A DNA stretch of 64,000 nt from the NCBI GenBank assembly GCA_035621235.1, contig CP141731.1, forward strand, positions 1,736,001-1,800,000, in the 5' to 3' direction. Made by a program: the position numbers and the translations under genes. Each line of letters opens with the position of its first letter. Within the stretch, counting starts at the first letter, position 1. The notes under the pieces were generated by a model. The model did not search any database. It worked only from the letters and a program-made list of their open reading frames with translations, and had not been told where the DNA came from. This document shows, piece after piece, positions 34,766-42,928 of this stretch. This DNA comes from Actinomycetaceae bacterium MB13-C1-2. GTDB taxonomy: Bacteria > Actinomycetota > Actinomycetes > Actinomycetales > Actinomycetaceae.

Positions 34766-35806
34766 ATGGAGATAGACATGAGCGCCCTGCGCATGGTGGA
34801 ACAAGAAAAGGGAATCAGTCTCGACACTCTTGTTGACGCCATCGAAGAGGCCCTGCTCCGCGCCTACCACAACATGCCCGGAGCGGTGGAGAAGGCCCGG
34901 ATTGAGATTAATCGGAAGAACGGCCAGGCAAAAGTGGTCGCGACCGACTTTGACGACGAAGGAAACGAGATAGGGGAGTTTGACGATACCCCCTCGGACT
35001 TCGGCCGAATTGCTACCACCACGGCACGGTCCATCATCATGCAGCGACTGCGCGAAGCGGACGACTCGCGTGTACTCGGCGCCTATGCAGGTAAAGAGGG
35101 CGCCGTGGTTACTGGAATCGTCCAACAGTCCCGTGATCGTCGGACGACTCTGGTGAAGCTCGGTGATGAGTTCGAAGCGATTTTGCCCGACAACGAGAAG
35201 GTTCCGGGTGAACGCTACGAACACGGAGACCGTATTCGCGCATACATCGTTTCCGTGGAGCGGACAGATAAGGGTCCTAGAATTCTCCTGTCTCGAAGTC
35301 ACCCGGGTTTGGTCGAGGGACTGTTTCGTCGCGAGGTTCCCGAGATCGATGAGGGGCTGGTCCAGATCAAGGCAATTGCTCGAGAGGCGGGTCACCGCAC
35401 CAAGATTGCGGTTGCCGCCACCAGGGACGGGGTCAACGCTAAAGGTGCCTGCATCGGTCCTATGGGGGGGCGCGTCCGCAACGTAATGGCAGAACTCGGC
35501 GGGGAGAAGATCGACATCGTTGACTGGTCGGAAGATTCGGGAAGGTTCGTAGCAAACGCGCTTTCGCCAGCCAGAGTCAGCAGAGTGGTTGTCCATTCCG
35601 AGGTCAACAAGACCGCGACGGCAATCGTTCCTGACTTCCAGTTGTCGCTGGCGATTGGCAAGGACGGACAGAACGCGCGACTGGCGGCCAGACTCACGCA
35701 GTTCCACATCGACATCCATTCCGATACGGCCGACGGCGAGGTGGAGACCTCACGTTCTTCTATTCCAGATTCGATTCCGGGTGCCGACTTTGAGGACGGT
35801 CGCTGA
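34766..35806 (+). CDS. nusA: Transcription termination/antitermination protein NusA
   Basis: NusA binds RNA polymerase and nascent RNA to modulate pausing, termination and antitermination. The 346-aa protein has the N-terminal polymerase-binding domain (1-130), S1 (about 135-205) and two KH domains (about 205-330, with GACIGPMGGRVRNVMAELGGEKIDIVDW and AIGKDGQNARLAARLT). It has no C-terminal acidic repeats, as usual in actinobacteria. One nucleotide separates it from rimP. The usual next gene, ylxR, is absent and a hairpin follows. Confidence 0.96.
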   Translation: MEIDMSALRMVEQEKGISLDTLVDAIEEALLRAYHNMPGAVEKARIEINRKNGQAKVVATDFDDEGNEIGEFDDTPSDFGRIATTTARSIIMQRLREADDSRVLGAYAGKEGAVVTGIVQQSRDRRTTLVKLGDEFEAILPDNEKVPGERYEHGDRIRAYIVSVERTDKGPRILLSRSHPGLVEGLFRREVPEIDEGLVQIKAIAREAGHRTKIAVAATRDGVNAKGACIGPMGGRVRNVMAELGGEKIDIVDWSEDSGRFVANALSPARVSRVVVHSEVNKTATAIVPDFQLSLAIGKDGQNARLAARLTQFHIDIHSDTADGEVETSRSSIPDSIPGADFEDGR

Positions 35807-35826
35807 CCTGTTACAGCTTCGAGATA

Positions 35827-35878
35827 GGCCATCCTCGCGTGAGCAGTCGCTCAAAAGTAGGCGGGGGGATGGCCTTTT
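35827..35878 (+). terminator. Hairpin with T-tract between nusA and infB
   Basis: GGCCATCC (35827-35834) pairs with GGATGGCC (35867-35874) and TTTT follows. The 32-nt loop has its own GAGC-AGTC-GCTC stem. As it lies inside an otherwise continuous operon, it could be an attenuator that NusA itself regulates. Nothing else is visible in 35879-36050 apart from the infB ribosome-binding site GAAGAGGAG. Confidence 0.65.
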
Positions 35879-36050
35879 GGCTGGTCTAGACTGGGTTGTT
35901 GTAAAGAACGGACGCGTGCGGTGGATGCCACACGCCAGTTAGGGAAGCGGGTTGGAAGCTGATGGGCACCCGATGAGTTCCCAGCGATGAGCTGCCAGCA
36001 GGTATAGACGTCCGTCTCCACTTCGGGGATGGACCCGAAGAGGAGTATTT

Positions 36051-38801
36051 GTGCCAAGGATGCGTGTCCACGAGCTCGCTAAGGAGCTCGGAATCACGAG
36101 TAAAGAACTACGGGAGTACCTCGACTCGCGAGGTGAGTTCGTAAAATCGGCTTCGTCAATGGTCGAAGCCCCAATTGTCCGCCAGGTCAGCGAGCACTAC
36201 GCCGCTAAGGCCAAGCCTGAAGCAAAGGACACCAAAGAAGCTAAAGAGCCCAAGGCGAGTTCAAAGCCATCGGCGAAGCCAGCGAGGGTAGAACAGAGCG
36301 CGCCGGCCACCGAGAAAAAGCCGACCACCAAGGTTGCTCCCGGGCCTCGACCCGGGCCGAAGCCAGCGCCCAAGGTGAAGAAGGTCGAAGCGGAGACTGT
36401 GGCGCCAGCGGTGGAGGAGAAACCGGTACCGGCACCTCGTCCCGCGCGACCCGCATCGCCGAAGCCGGGCGCTGTTCCAGCGCCCCCTCGTCCGATCGGT
36501 GCCCCGCGTCCTCGCGGCCCGCGGCCCGGTAACAATCCCTATGCGTCAAGCCAGGGAATGCCCCGTCCCGGCGGCGGCAGACCAAGGCCCGGCGGTTCGT
36601 CACGTCAGGGTGGATCAGGTGACCGCGAGCGCGGTGGTTCGCGTCCTAACCCGGGCATGATGCCCGGATCGGCCTCGTTCCAGCGTGGCCAGGGCCAGGG
36701 ACGTCCTGATCGTAGTTCGGCGCCTTCGGGTGGCGGCGGTCGAGGCCGTCCAGGTGGGGGCGGAGCTCGCCCTGGTGGCCAGTATCGTGGCACCCCTGGT
36801 GGTGCACCGAGCGCGCCCCCTGCCGGCGGTTTCTCAGGACCTCCCAGAGGTGGTCGCGGAGCGGGTCGTGGAGCCACTCCGGGTGCTTTCGGTCGTGGTG
36901 GCAAGAGCCAGCGCGGACGCAAGTCGAAGCGTGCGAAGCGTCAAGAGTTCGAGCAGCAGGATGCGCCGAGCATTGGCGGCGTGAAGATCCCCCGTGGCAA
37001 TGACCAGGAGATTCGAATTCGTCAAGGAGCCTCTCTCGCGGACTTTGCCGAAAAGATCAATGTCAATCCCGCATCGCTGGTGCAGGTTCTGTTCCACCTG
37101 GGGGAGATGGCGACTGCGACCCAGTCGCTGGACCAGGACACCTTTGAGGTTCTCGGCGCAGAGCTCGGGTACCGTGTATCCGTCGTCTCACCGGAGGATG
37201 AGGACCGAGAGCTCCTGGAGACCTTCGACATCGACCTCGAAGCCGAGCACATTGCGGACGAGGCATTCCTTGAGGATCGAGCTCCAGTCGTGACCGTTAT
37301 GGGCCACGTTGATCACGGTAAGACCAAGCTTCTTGATGCGATTCGTCATACGGACGTTATTCGCGGGGAGCACGGCGGGATTACTCAGCACATCGGGGCC
37401 TACCAGGTGGGTGTTCCGATTGAGGACGGCGAACGTCTCATCACATTCCTGGATACTCCCGGTCACGAGGCCTTCACGGCTATGCGTGCTCGCGGTGCCC
37501 AGGTTACCGACCTCGCAATCCTGGTTGTGGCTGCGGACGACGGGGTTATGCCCCAGACGGTTGAGGCCATTAATCACGCACAGGCGGCCGGTGTTCCGAT
37601 CGTGGTTGCCGTGAACAAGGTTGATAAGCCCGAGGCGCAGCCCGACAAGATTCGTGGACAGCTAACTGAGTACGGACTGGTCGCTGAGGAGTACGGCGGG
37701 GATGTCATGTTCGTTGATGTCTCAGCCAAGCAGAACCAAGGCATCGATGAACTGCTCGACGCGGTGCTTTTGACCGCAGATGCGACCTTGGAGCTTACGG
37801 CAAACCCGAAGGCCGAGGCCCGTGGCGTAGCCATCGAGGCGAACTTGGATAAGGGTCGTGGTGCCGTTACGACCATGCTGGTTGAGCGCGGCACTCTGCG
37901 TGTCGGCGATGCCGTGGTGGTTGGTTCCTCTCACGGTCGCGTTCGTGCCATGTTTGATGAGAAGGGCAACTCGCTTGAGGAAGCGGGTCCCGCTCGCCCG
38001 GTAATGATGTTGGGACTTACTTCGGTTCCTCGTGCCGGCGACTCGTTCCTGGTTGCGACCGATGACCGCACTGCTCGTCAGATTGCTGACAAGCGTGAAG
38101 CCGCCGAACGTCAAGCACAGCTGGCTAAGCGTCGCAAGCGCGTCACTCTTGAGGACTTTGATCGGGTGCTCAAAGAGGGCAAGGTCGATACTCTCAACCT
38201 CATCATCAAGGGTGACGTCGCCGGTGCCGTTGAGGCGCTGGAAGACTCGTTGCTCAAACTTGAGGTCAGTGACGAAGTTGCGCTACGGATTATTCACCGT
38301 GGTGTCGGCGCTATCACGCAGAATGATGTCAACCTGGCGACGGTTGATAACGCGGTCATCATCGCGTTCAACGTCCGCCCGGCTGAGCGAGTTCAAGAGA
38401 TGGCCGACAACGAGGGTGTGGAGATCAAGTACTACACCGTTATCTACAAGGCCCTCGAGGATATTGAGGATGCTCTGAAGGGCATGCTCAAGCCGATTTA
38501 CGAGGAGCAAGAGACCGGTAAAGCAGAGATTCGCCAGGTCTTCCGCTCAGGTAAGTTCGGCAACATTGCCGGTTCGATTGTTCGAAGTGGCACCATCAAG
38601 CGGGGCGCTAAGGCTCGACTGGTGCGTGACGGGGTCGTGGTGGCTCCCGATCTTTCGATCCAGTCGCTGCGTCGTGAGCAAGATGATGTCACCGAGGTTC
38701 GTGAGGGCTTCGAGTGCGGTATCACCCTGGGATACAGGGATATCGCCGAGGGCGACATTATTGAGACGTGGGAGATGGTCGAGAAGGAACGCGACCTCTA
38801 A
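36051..38801 (+). CDS. infB: Translation initiation factor IF-2
   Basis: IF2 is the GTPase that delivers initiator tRNA and joins subunits. The 916-aa protein starts with an IF2_N module ([21 protein letters not shown]), then a long low-complexity linker rich in Lys, Pro, Arg and Gly (about 50-300), a second IF2_N-type segment, and the GTPase core with [10 protein letters not shown] (about 420), DTPGHEAF and NKVDKP. Domains II, III and C2 follow. GTG 36051 has GAAGAGGAG upstream; ATG 36060 is possible. The Gly/Arg/Pro linker ([16 protein letters not shown]) is typical of actinobacteria. A palindromic repeat follows the stop. Confidence 0.96.
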   Translation: MPRMRVHELAKELGITSKELREYLDSRGEFVKSASSMVEAPIVRQVSEHYAAKAKPEAKDTKEAKEPKASSKPSAKPARVEQSAPATEKKPTTKVAPGPRPGPKPAPKVKKVEAETVAPAVEEKPVPAPRPARPASPKPGAVPAPPRPIGAPRPRGPRPGNNPYASSQGMPRPGGGRPRPGGSSRQGGSGDRERGGSRPNPGMMPGSASFQRGQGQGRPDRSSAPSGGGGRGRPGGGGARPGGQYRGTPGGAPSAPPAGGFSGPPRGGRGAGRGATPGAFGRGGKSQRGRKSKRAKRQEFEQQDAPSIGGVKIPRGNDQEIRIRQGASLADFAEKINVNPASLVQVLFHLGEMATATQSLDQDTFEVLGAELGYRVSVVSPEDEDRELLETFDIDLEAEHIADEAFLEDRAPVVTVMGHVDHGKTKLLDAIRHTDVIRGEHGGITQHIGAYQVGVPIEDGERLITFLDTPGHEAFTAMRARGAQVTDLAILVVAADDGVMPQTVEAINHAQAAGVPIVVAVNKVDKPEAQPDKIRGQLTEYGLVAEEYGGDVMFVDVSAKQNQGIDELLDAVLLTADATLELTANPKAEARGVAIEANLDKGRGAVTTMLVERGTLRVGDAVVVGSSHGRVRAMFDEKGNSLEEAGPARPVMMLGLTSVPRAGDSFLVATDDRTARQIADKREAAERQAQLAKRRKRVTLEDFDRVLKEGKVDTLNLIIKGDVAGAVEALEDSLLKLEVSDEVALRIIHRGVGAITQNDVNLATVDNAVIIAFNVRPAERVQEMADNEGVEIKYYTVIYKALEDIEDALKGMLKPIYEEQETGKAEIRQVFRSGKFGNIAGSIVRSGTIKRGAKARLVRDGVVVAPDLSIQSLRREQDDVTEVREGFECGITLGYRDIAEGDIIETWEMVEKERDL

Positions 38802-38817
38802 ACGATCTCGACTTCCC

Positions 38818-38871
38818 AATCAGATAGGGGCCGACACGCCGCAAACGGGCGATGTCGGCCCCGCTCTGATT
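38818..38871. repeat. Dispersed palindromic repeat, copy A (after infB)
   Basis: AATCAGA pairs with TCTGATT, then GGGGCCGACA with TGTCGGCCCC, with an inner CGCC/GGCG. It begins 17 nt after the infB stop. Copies B (53143-53210) and C (61656-61719) share the CCAATCAGAT arm and the CGACACGCCG core. Confidence 0.85.
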
Positions 38872-38896
38872 TAGCTGCGGGAAGAACTTGGTCCCT

Positions 38897-39110
38897 GTTG
38901 GAGTACGCACCAATGTGGCCTTCTGAGTTTGGCCGTCGTTGGAATAAACGCCAGTGTGGCCGGGTCAACCCCCGCTTTCCATATGATTTCGATCTCTGGG
39001 TAGCAACTCTGGCGCATATTCCAGATGGTCCTGCGGTTGAAGTGACACCCTGGCGGATATTCGACCCCGGTCGGGCTGAGCGGTGTCCTCTGGAACAAAC
39101 GTCGAGTCGC
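38897..39110. repeat. Array of five ~24-bp degenerate repeats in both orientations
   Basis: Copies 1 (38897-38920) and 2 (38938-38961) read GTTGGARTAMRCRCCARTGT then GGCC. Copies 3 (39006-39025) and 4 (39046-39065) are inverted and copy 5 (39088-39110) direct and more degenerate. Neighbouring copies are spaced about 40-42 bp. Degeneracy and inversion exclude CRISPR; the function is unknown. Confidence 0.65.
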
Positions 39111-39337
39111 GGGGACCGGGACCTCACTTCTCGGGCGGCGGGTGACTCCGCGATCTGAGAAGGGAAACTAGCCCCGAAAGAGATTCCCTGTTCGGCCCGG
39201 GGAATCGGGAATAATACCGGGGAATCGGCTGGAAGTGCCTAGATCTTTCCCTAGAGGCGTGAACGCCGTGATGGTTCTGTTTCCTTGTTCCACCTGACCG
39301 GCACTACCCTGGTACCAGTTAGCTAGAGGAGGACACA

Positions 39338-39997
39338 ATGGCAGATGAAGGACGTCAACGCCGTATTTCTGAGCGTATCCGCACTTCGGTCACCGACACA
39401 CTCACACGCAAGGTCAAGGATCCGCGTCTCGGATTCCTCACCATCACCGATGTTCGGGTCACCGGTGATCTTCAACATGCCACCGTGTACTACACGGTTT
39501 TGGGAGACGAGAAGGACCAACGTAAGACCCGTCGCGCCCTTGAGTCAGCTAAGGGCTTGGTTCGCTCCGAGGTTGGATCGGCCCTCGGACTCCGACTCAC
39601 ACCAACGATCACTTTCCAGCTCGATTCACTTCCCGAGTCGGCAGCGTCGATCGAGGACGCCCTTCGCGAGGCTAAGGCCCGGGACGAGTCCATCGCTGCA
39701 GCGGCAGCAGGCAAAGAGTATGCCGGGGGACAATCGCCGTATCGCGAGCCACGCGAGGATGAAGATGAGGAGGACTCAGAGATGACGGATAACAACAAGA
39801 GCCAGGCAGAAGAGCTTGAGGAACTGGATCAGGCATGGAGCGACTGGCGTGACGACTCCAGCTCAGAACGGCCACTGGATGAAGTTGAGGCGAATCTAGA
39901 GGCCCCTGAGAAGGACAACACACAAAAACAGCAGTTTGAAGCTGATATCAAGAACTCCGAAGACGACGTGGAACCTGGTGGCACCGCAGAAATCTAG
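39338..39997 (+). CDS. rbfA: Ribosome-binding factor A with acidic C-terminal extension
   Basis: RbfA binds immature 30S and supports 16S 5' processing in the cold. The KH-like core (about 1-115) includes RISERIRTSVTDTLTRKVKDPR and TVYYTVLGDE. About 100 further residues are Glu/Asp/Ser-rich and predicted disordered (EDEDEEDSEMTDNN, EELEELDQAWSDW), an extension longer than in E. coli. GAGGAGG precedes ATG 39338. The gene ends inside truB by 20 nt. Confidence 0.94.
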   Translation: MADEGRQRRISERIRTSVTDTLTRKVKDPRLGFLTITDVRVTGDLQHATVYYTVLGDEKDQRKTRRALESAKGLVRSEVGSALGLRLTPTITFQLDSLPESAASIEDALREAKARDESIAAAAAGKEYAGGQSPYREPREDEDEEDSEMTDNNKSQAEELEELDQAWSDWRDDSSSERPLDEVEANLEAPEKDNTQKQQFEADIKNSEDDVEPGGTAEI

Positions 39998-41084
39998 CAG
40001 TGAACCAGTCGGACTGCTCGTAGTCGACAAGCCGCAGGGGATTAGCAGTCACGGTGTGGTCTCCAGGGCTCGTAGGCTTCTGAAGACACGCAAGGTTGGA
40101 CATGGGGGCACTCTTGACCCGATGGCGACCGGAGTTCTGGTCTTAGGAGTTGGGCGAGGGACCAAGCTACTGGGGTACGTCTCCGGAGATTCCAAGACGT
40201 ACCGGGCGACGATTCGCCTCGGGATCGGTACGGTGACTGAGGACGCTGAGGGAGAAGTCGAGGAAGCCCCGGGATTCGTACTCCAGGACGTTGTGGACAT
40301 CGATCGGGCTATCGCCAGATTTGTTGGTCTGATCGAGCAGGTACCCTCGGCGGTGAGTGCAATCAAGGTCGACGGCAAGAGGGCTTATGCCCTTGTCCGT
40401 GCCGGTGAAGACGTGCAACTGAGGCCGCGTGCCGTCGAGGTGTTCACTTTTGAACGCACCTCTGAACCACGGACAACCACAGTTGACGGCGTTCGCGTGG
40501 TGGATATAGACGTTGACGTAGATTGCTCATCTGGAACATACGTTAGGGCTCTCGCCCGTGACTTGGCTCGTGAACTTGGAACGGCTGGCCACCTGACCGC
40601 CCTAAGGCGAACCCGCGTTGGTTCATTCAACGTGGAAAGGGCACAGTCCCTGGAGGAACTCCAGCAGACGATCGATGAAGGACGGCAGATTACGCTGATT
40701 CCTTTGGAACAGGCGGTGAAGAACCAGTTCCCCCTCGTTGTCGTCTCAGACGCGGCAGCCACGGCGTTCGCCAATGGCCGACCGATTACACCGGATGAAG
40801 TTGTGAGGTTGGATTCCTCGAACACGATGAGCGGGGACAAATTGCCGGTCGAGGTAGAGGAGAACAGAGGCGTCACCCATGAGCGCACGTTCCCTCTGCC
40901 GGATGAGAACTTGTTCCCACCGGGTCCAGGCGACCCGGTCAAGGAGGATCCCAGTCGAGGTTCGGGGGGCGAAGACAGGGTTGTCGCCATCGCTGAAGAG
41001 TCCAATCCCACGATCCCCCTCGCCCTAGTCAGATTCGAAAACGGTAAGTTTAGGTCAGTGCTTCACCTGCGCGTGGCGAAATAG
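39978..41084 (+). CDS. truB: tRNA pseudouridine(55) synthase TruB
   Basis: TruB makes pseudouridine 55 in the T-loop of tRNAs. The catalytic Asp is in GHGGTLDPMATGVL (about residue 38), preceded by LLVVDKPQGISSHGVV. Other blocks are QVPSAVSAIKVDGKRAYALVRAG and DCSSGTYVRALARDLARELG. GTG 39978, overlapping rbfA by 20 nt, is chosen as nearest to the family N-terminus and gives 368 aa; the frame is open further upstream (TTG 39936). An insertion of acidic and Pro-rich residues (about 285-340) interrupts the C-terminal domain. Confidence 0.93.
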   Translation: MAPQKSSSEPVGLLVVDKPQGISSHGVVSRARRLLKTRKVGHGGTLDPMATGVLVLGVGRGTKLLGYVSGDSKTYRATIRLGIGTVTEDAEGEVEEAPGFVLQDVVDIDRAIARFVGLIEQVPSAVSAIKVDGKRAYALVRAGEDVQLRPRAVEVFTFERTSEPRTTTVDGVRVVDIDVDVDCSSGTYVRALARDLARELGTAGHLTALRRTRVGSFNVERAQSLEELQQTIDEGRQITLIPLEQAVKNQFPLVVVSDAAATAFANGRPITPDEVVRLDSSNTMSGDKLPVEVEENRGVTHERTFPLPDENLFPPGPGDPVKEDPSRGSGGEDRVVAIAEESNPTIPLALVRFENGKFRSVLHLRVAK

Positions 41085-41113
41085 GGTTGAGGCTTTGAAC
41101 TGAAAGGGGAGAG

Positions 41114-41260
41114 ATGATGAGCGATAACGAGCAGAAGACCTCCGGTGGTTGTGGCTGTGGTTGTGGTTGTGGCGGAGAAGGTAAGAAGAGCCGCGAAGGT
41201 CAGCCGGTCGATGAAGAAGGTCGCATGAACCTTGGCCTCCGTGCAAGCGAGAGCATTTAG
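41114..41260 (+). CDS. Small Cys-rich (CGCGCGC) hypothetical protein
   Basis: A 48-codon ORF with the clear ribosome-binding site AAAGGGGAGAG directly before ATG 41114 (a second ATG follows at 41117). It encodes MMSDNEQKTSGGCGCGCGCG and then GEGKKSREGQ, and ends LRASESI. Four cysteines alternate with glycine, which could bind a metal (zinc or copper) or an iron-sulfur cluster, as in small metallothionein-like proteins; this is only a guess. It fits exactly between truB (29 nt) and ribF (6 nt), so it is likely cotranslated with ribF. No family is recognised. Confidence 0.65.
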   Translation: MMSDNEQKTSGGCGCGCGCGGEGKKSREGQPVDEEGRMNLGLRASESI

Positions 41261-41266
41261 ACAGCA

Positions 41267-42250
41267 TTGAAGATCTGGACCGATCTGGCGCAGGTTCCCG
41301 GTAACCAGCGTTCCGTTGTCACTATTGGCAACTTTGACGGGATGCACCGCGGCCACACCCGCGTGATCGAAGCCTGCGTTCAGCGCGCTCAAAAGCACGG
41401 GGTCAGTTCTGTTGCGCTTACGTTTGATCCCCACCCAAGGGCCGTGCACTCTCCAGGTAATCCGACCCCGTTGATCATGTCCTTGCAGACTCGGCTCGAC
41501 GCCATGGCCAACACGGGTCTTGATGCGGTGCTGGTCGCCAGATACGACCCCTCCCTCTACAGTCTTACAGCCGAAGAATTCGTAGTTGAGTACCTGGTGG
41601 ATCGACTCGGGGCCATCGAGGTAGTAGTTGGTGAGGACTTCCGTTTCGGGCGAGGTAACGAGGGGGATGTTGAGACTCTCCTCGACCTCGGCAAGCGCTA
41701 CAACTTTACGGTCGCAATGGTGACGGATATCAGTTCTCCATCGGGTCGCCGTTGGTCGTCGTCCTGGGTTCGACAGCTTCTCGACGAGGGAAAGGTGGAC
41801 GAGGTTGCCGAGGTGCTTGGTAGCCCGTACCGTCTTGTGGGAACCGTTCAGCACGGGGAGAAACGCGGTCGCGAACTCGGTTTCCCCACCGCGAACCTGT
41901 ATGCGGGCGAGGGAGTACTTTCCCCAGCGGATGGCGTCTACGCCGGTTGGTTGGTTCGAGACGTTCCTGGGCATGTCCAGGCGCAGGAGTTCTTGCCGGC
42001 CGCAATCTCGGTTGGAACCAACCCTCAGTTTGACGGAATCCAGCGGACAGTTGAGGCTCATGTCCTGGGACGCGACGACCTCGACCTTTACGACCAGCAG
42101 GTAGCGGTTGTCTTCACCAAGTTCCTTCGGCCGATGATGAAGTTTGAGAGCGTGGATCAACTACTCGCTCAGATGGACGAGGATATTCGGCTCGCGGCCG
42201 CCTCCCTTGGAGTACGGCCATCAACCAGGACAACCGACGCGGAACGCTAG
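41267..42250 (+). CDS. ribF: Bifunctional riboflavin kinase/FAD synthetase
   Basis: RibF phosphorylates riboflavin to FMN and adenylates FMN to FAD. The N-terminal nucleotidyltransferase domain has TIGNFDGMHRGHTRVI and a later SSSWVRQLLDEGKV. The C-terminal flavokinase domain has GRELGFPTANLY, DGVYAGWL and VGTNPQF. The 327-aa length is normal. TTG 41267 gives the expected N-terminus (MKIWTDLAQVPG) but has a poor Shine-Dalgarno; translation may be coupled to the Cys-rich ORF ending 6 nt earlier. Confidence 0.95.
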   Translation: MKIWTDLAQVPGNQRSVVTIGNFDGMHRGHTRVIEACVQRAQKHGVSSVALTFDPHPRAVHSPGNPTPLIMSLQTRLDAMANTGLDAVLVARYDPSLYSLTAEEFVVEYLVDRLGAIEVVVGEDFRFGRGNEGDVETLLDLGKRYNFTVAMVTDISSPSGRRWSSSWVRQLLDEGKVDEVAEVLGSPYRLVGTVQHGEKRGRELGFPTANLYAGEGVLSPADGVYAGWLVRDVPGHVQAQEFLPAAISVGTNPQFDGIQRTVEAHVLGRDDLDLYDQQVAVVFTKFLRPMMKFESVDQLLAQMDEDIRLAAASLGVRPSTRTTDAER

Positions 42251-42262
42251 GTGTTGCATGTC

Positions 42263-42302
42263 ACCGCTTCTCGATGGTGGGGAAGCCCTCACCAGCGGTT
42301 TT
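42263..42302 (+). terminator. Terminator after ribF
   Basis: ACCGCT (42263-42268) pairs with AGCGGT (42294-42299), and the inner GGTGGGG pairs with CCCTCACC. TTTT follows (42299-42302). Confidence 0.65.
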
Positions 42303-42410
42303 GGGTGAGATTCCAATGATAACCTTCTATTCGCCGTCATATCGGCCGCGGTGAGTCTGCTCGGGTGAAAACGCCCCGACGCTCCGCGCAACGACACGAA
42401 GGGATGAGCC

Positions 42411-42680
42411 ATGGCTCTGACGAAGGAAAAGAAACAAGAGATCATCGAAGAGTACGCAACCCACCCGGGTGACACCGGCTCTCCCGAGGTTCAGATCGCA
42501 CTGCTTACCGAGCGTATCAAGGAGCTCACCGAGCACTCGAAGTCTCACAAGCACGATCACGCCTCCCGCCGTGGACTGCTGCTATTGGTTGGTCACAGGC
42601 GTCAACTGCTGGGCTATCTGAACAGCATTGATGTTGAGCGCTACCGCTCGCTGATCGCTAGGCTAGGTCTGCGTAAGTAG
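42411..42680 (+). CDS. rpsO: 30S ribosomal protein S15
   Basis: S15 binds the three-way junction of 16S rRNA helices 20-22 early in assembly. The 89-aa protein has the complete family pattern: [36 protein letters not shown] and the tail [16 protein letters not shown] 42411 is preceded by GAAGGGATG. Terminators lie before and after it, so it can be a transcription unit of its own, as is usual before pnp. Confidence 0.97.
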   Translation: MALTKEKKQEIIEEYATHPGDTGSPEVQIALLTERIKELTEHSKSHKHDHASRRGLLLLVGHRRQLLGYLNSIDVERYRSLIARLGLRK

Positions 42681-42688
42681 CACTTTGT

Positions 42689-42721
42689 CGGCCCGCCTCC
42701 ACTCGGAGCCGGGCCGCTTTT
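42689..42721 (+). terminator. Terminator between rpsO and pnp
   Basis: CGGCCCG (42689-42695) pairs with CGGGCCG (42710-42716), followed by CTTTT. The rest of the 248-nt leader of pnp has no gene; it may hold a PNPase autoregulation site, as known in E. coli. Confidence 0.75.
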
Positions 42722-42928
42722 GCACTTAGGCGAGGCAACGAAGTTGGCAGGGCTCCTGCCAACGAATAGAAGTAAATATTGGAGAACTTGTATCGCCGCG
42801 GTTTTCGACAGTGGCTCCCGGAGCGAGACCCGAAAGGGAAAGCCTCCACGTGAGTGTTTCTCAGTTCCGAGGGCTTCGATCGAAGGCCGACGTACAGTTC
42901 TCCGCATTCAACAAGGAGAAATAAGCAT

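Larger units (their letters stand above)
38802..39337. other. 536-bp gene-free region between infB and rbfA
   Basis: No credible gene is present. It holds, in order, palindromic repeat copy A, an array of five degenerate repeats of about 24 bp (38897-39110), a pair of GGGGAATCGG direct repeats about 22 bp apart (around 39200-39230) and the rbfA promoter region. ORFs read through the array on the minus strand only translate the repeats. Confidence 0.8.

Noticed and set aside
36197-36922. Pro/Gly-rich minus-strand ORFs opposite the infB linker
   Set aside because: They arise from the GC-rich repetitive linker of IF2 and have no independent signals.
38897-39110. CRISPR array
   Set aside because: Repeats are degenerate and in mixed orientation, spacers are short, and no cas genes are present.
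38798-39127. Minus-strand ORFs after infB with GHxGxYSN-like repeats
   Set aside because: They only translate the 24-bp repeats; the frame changes between copies and there is no start context.
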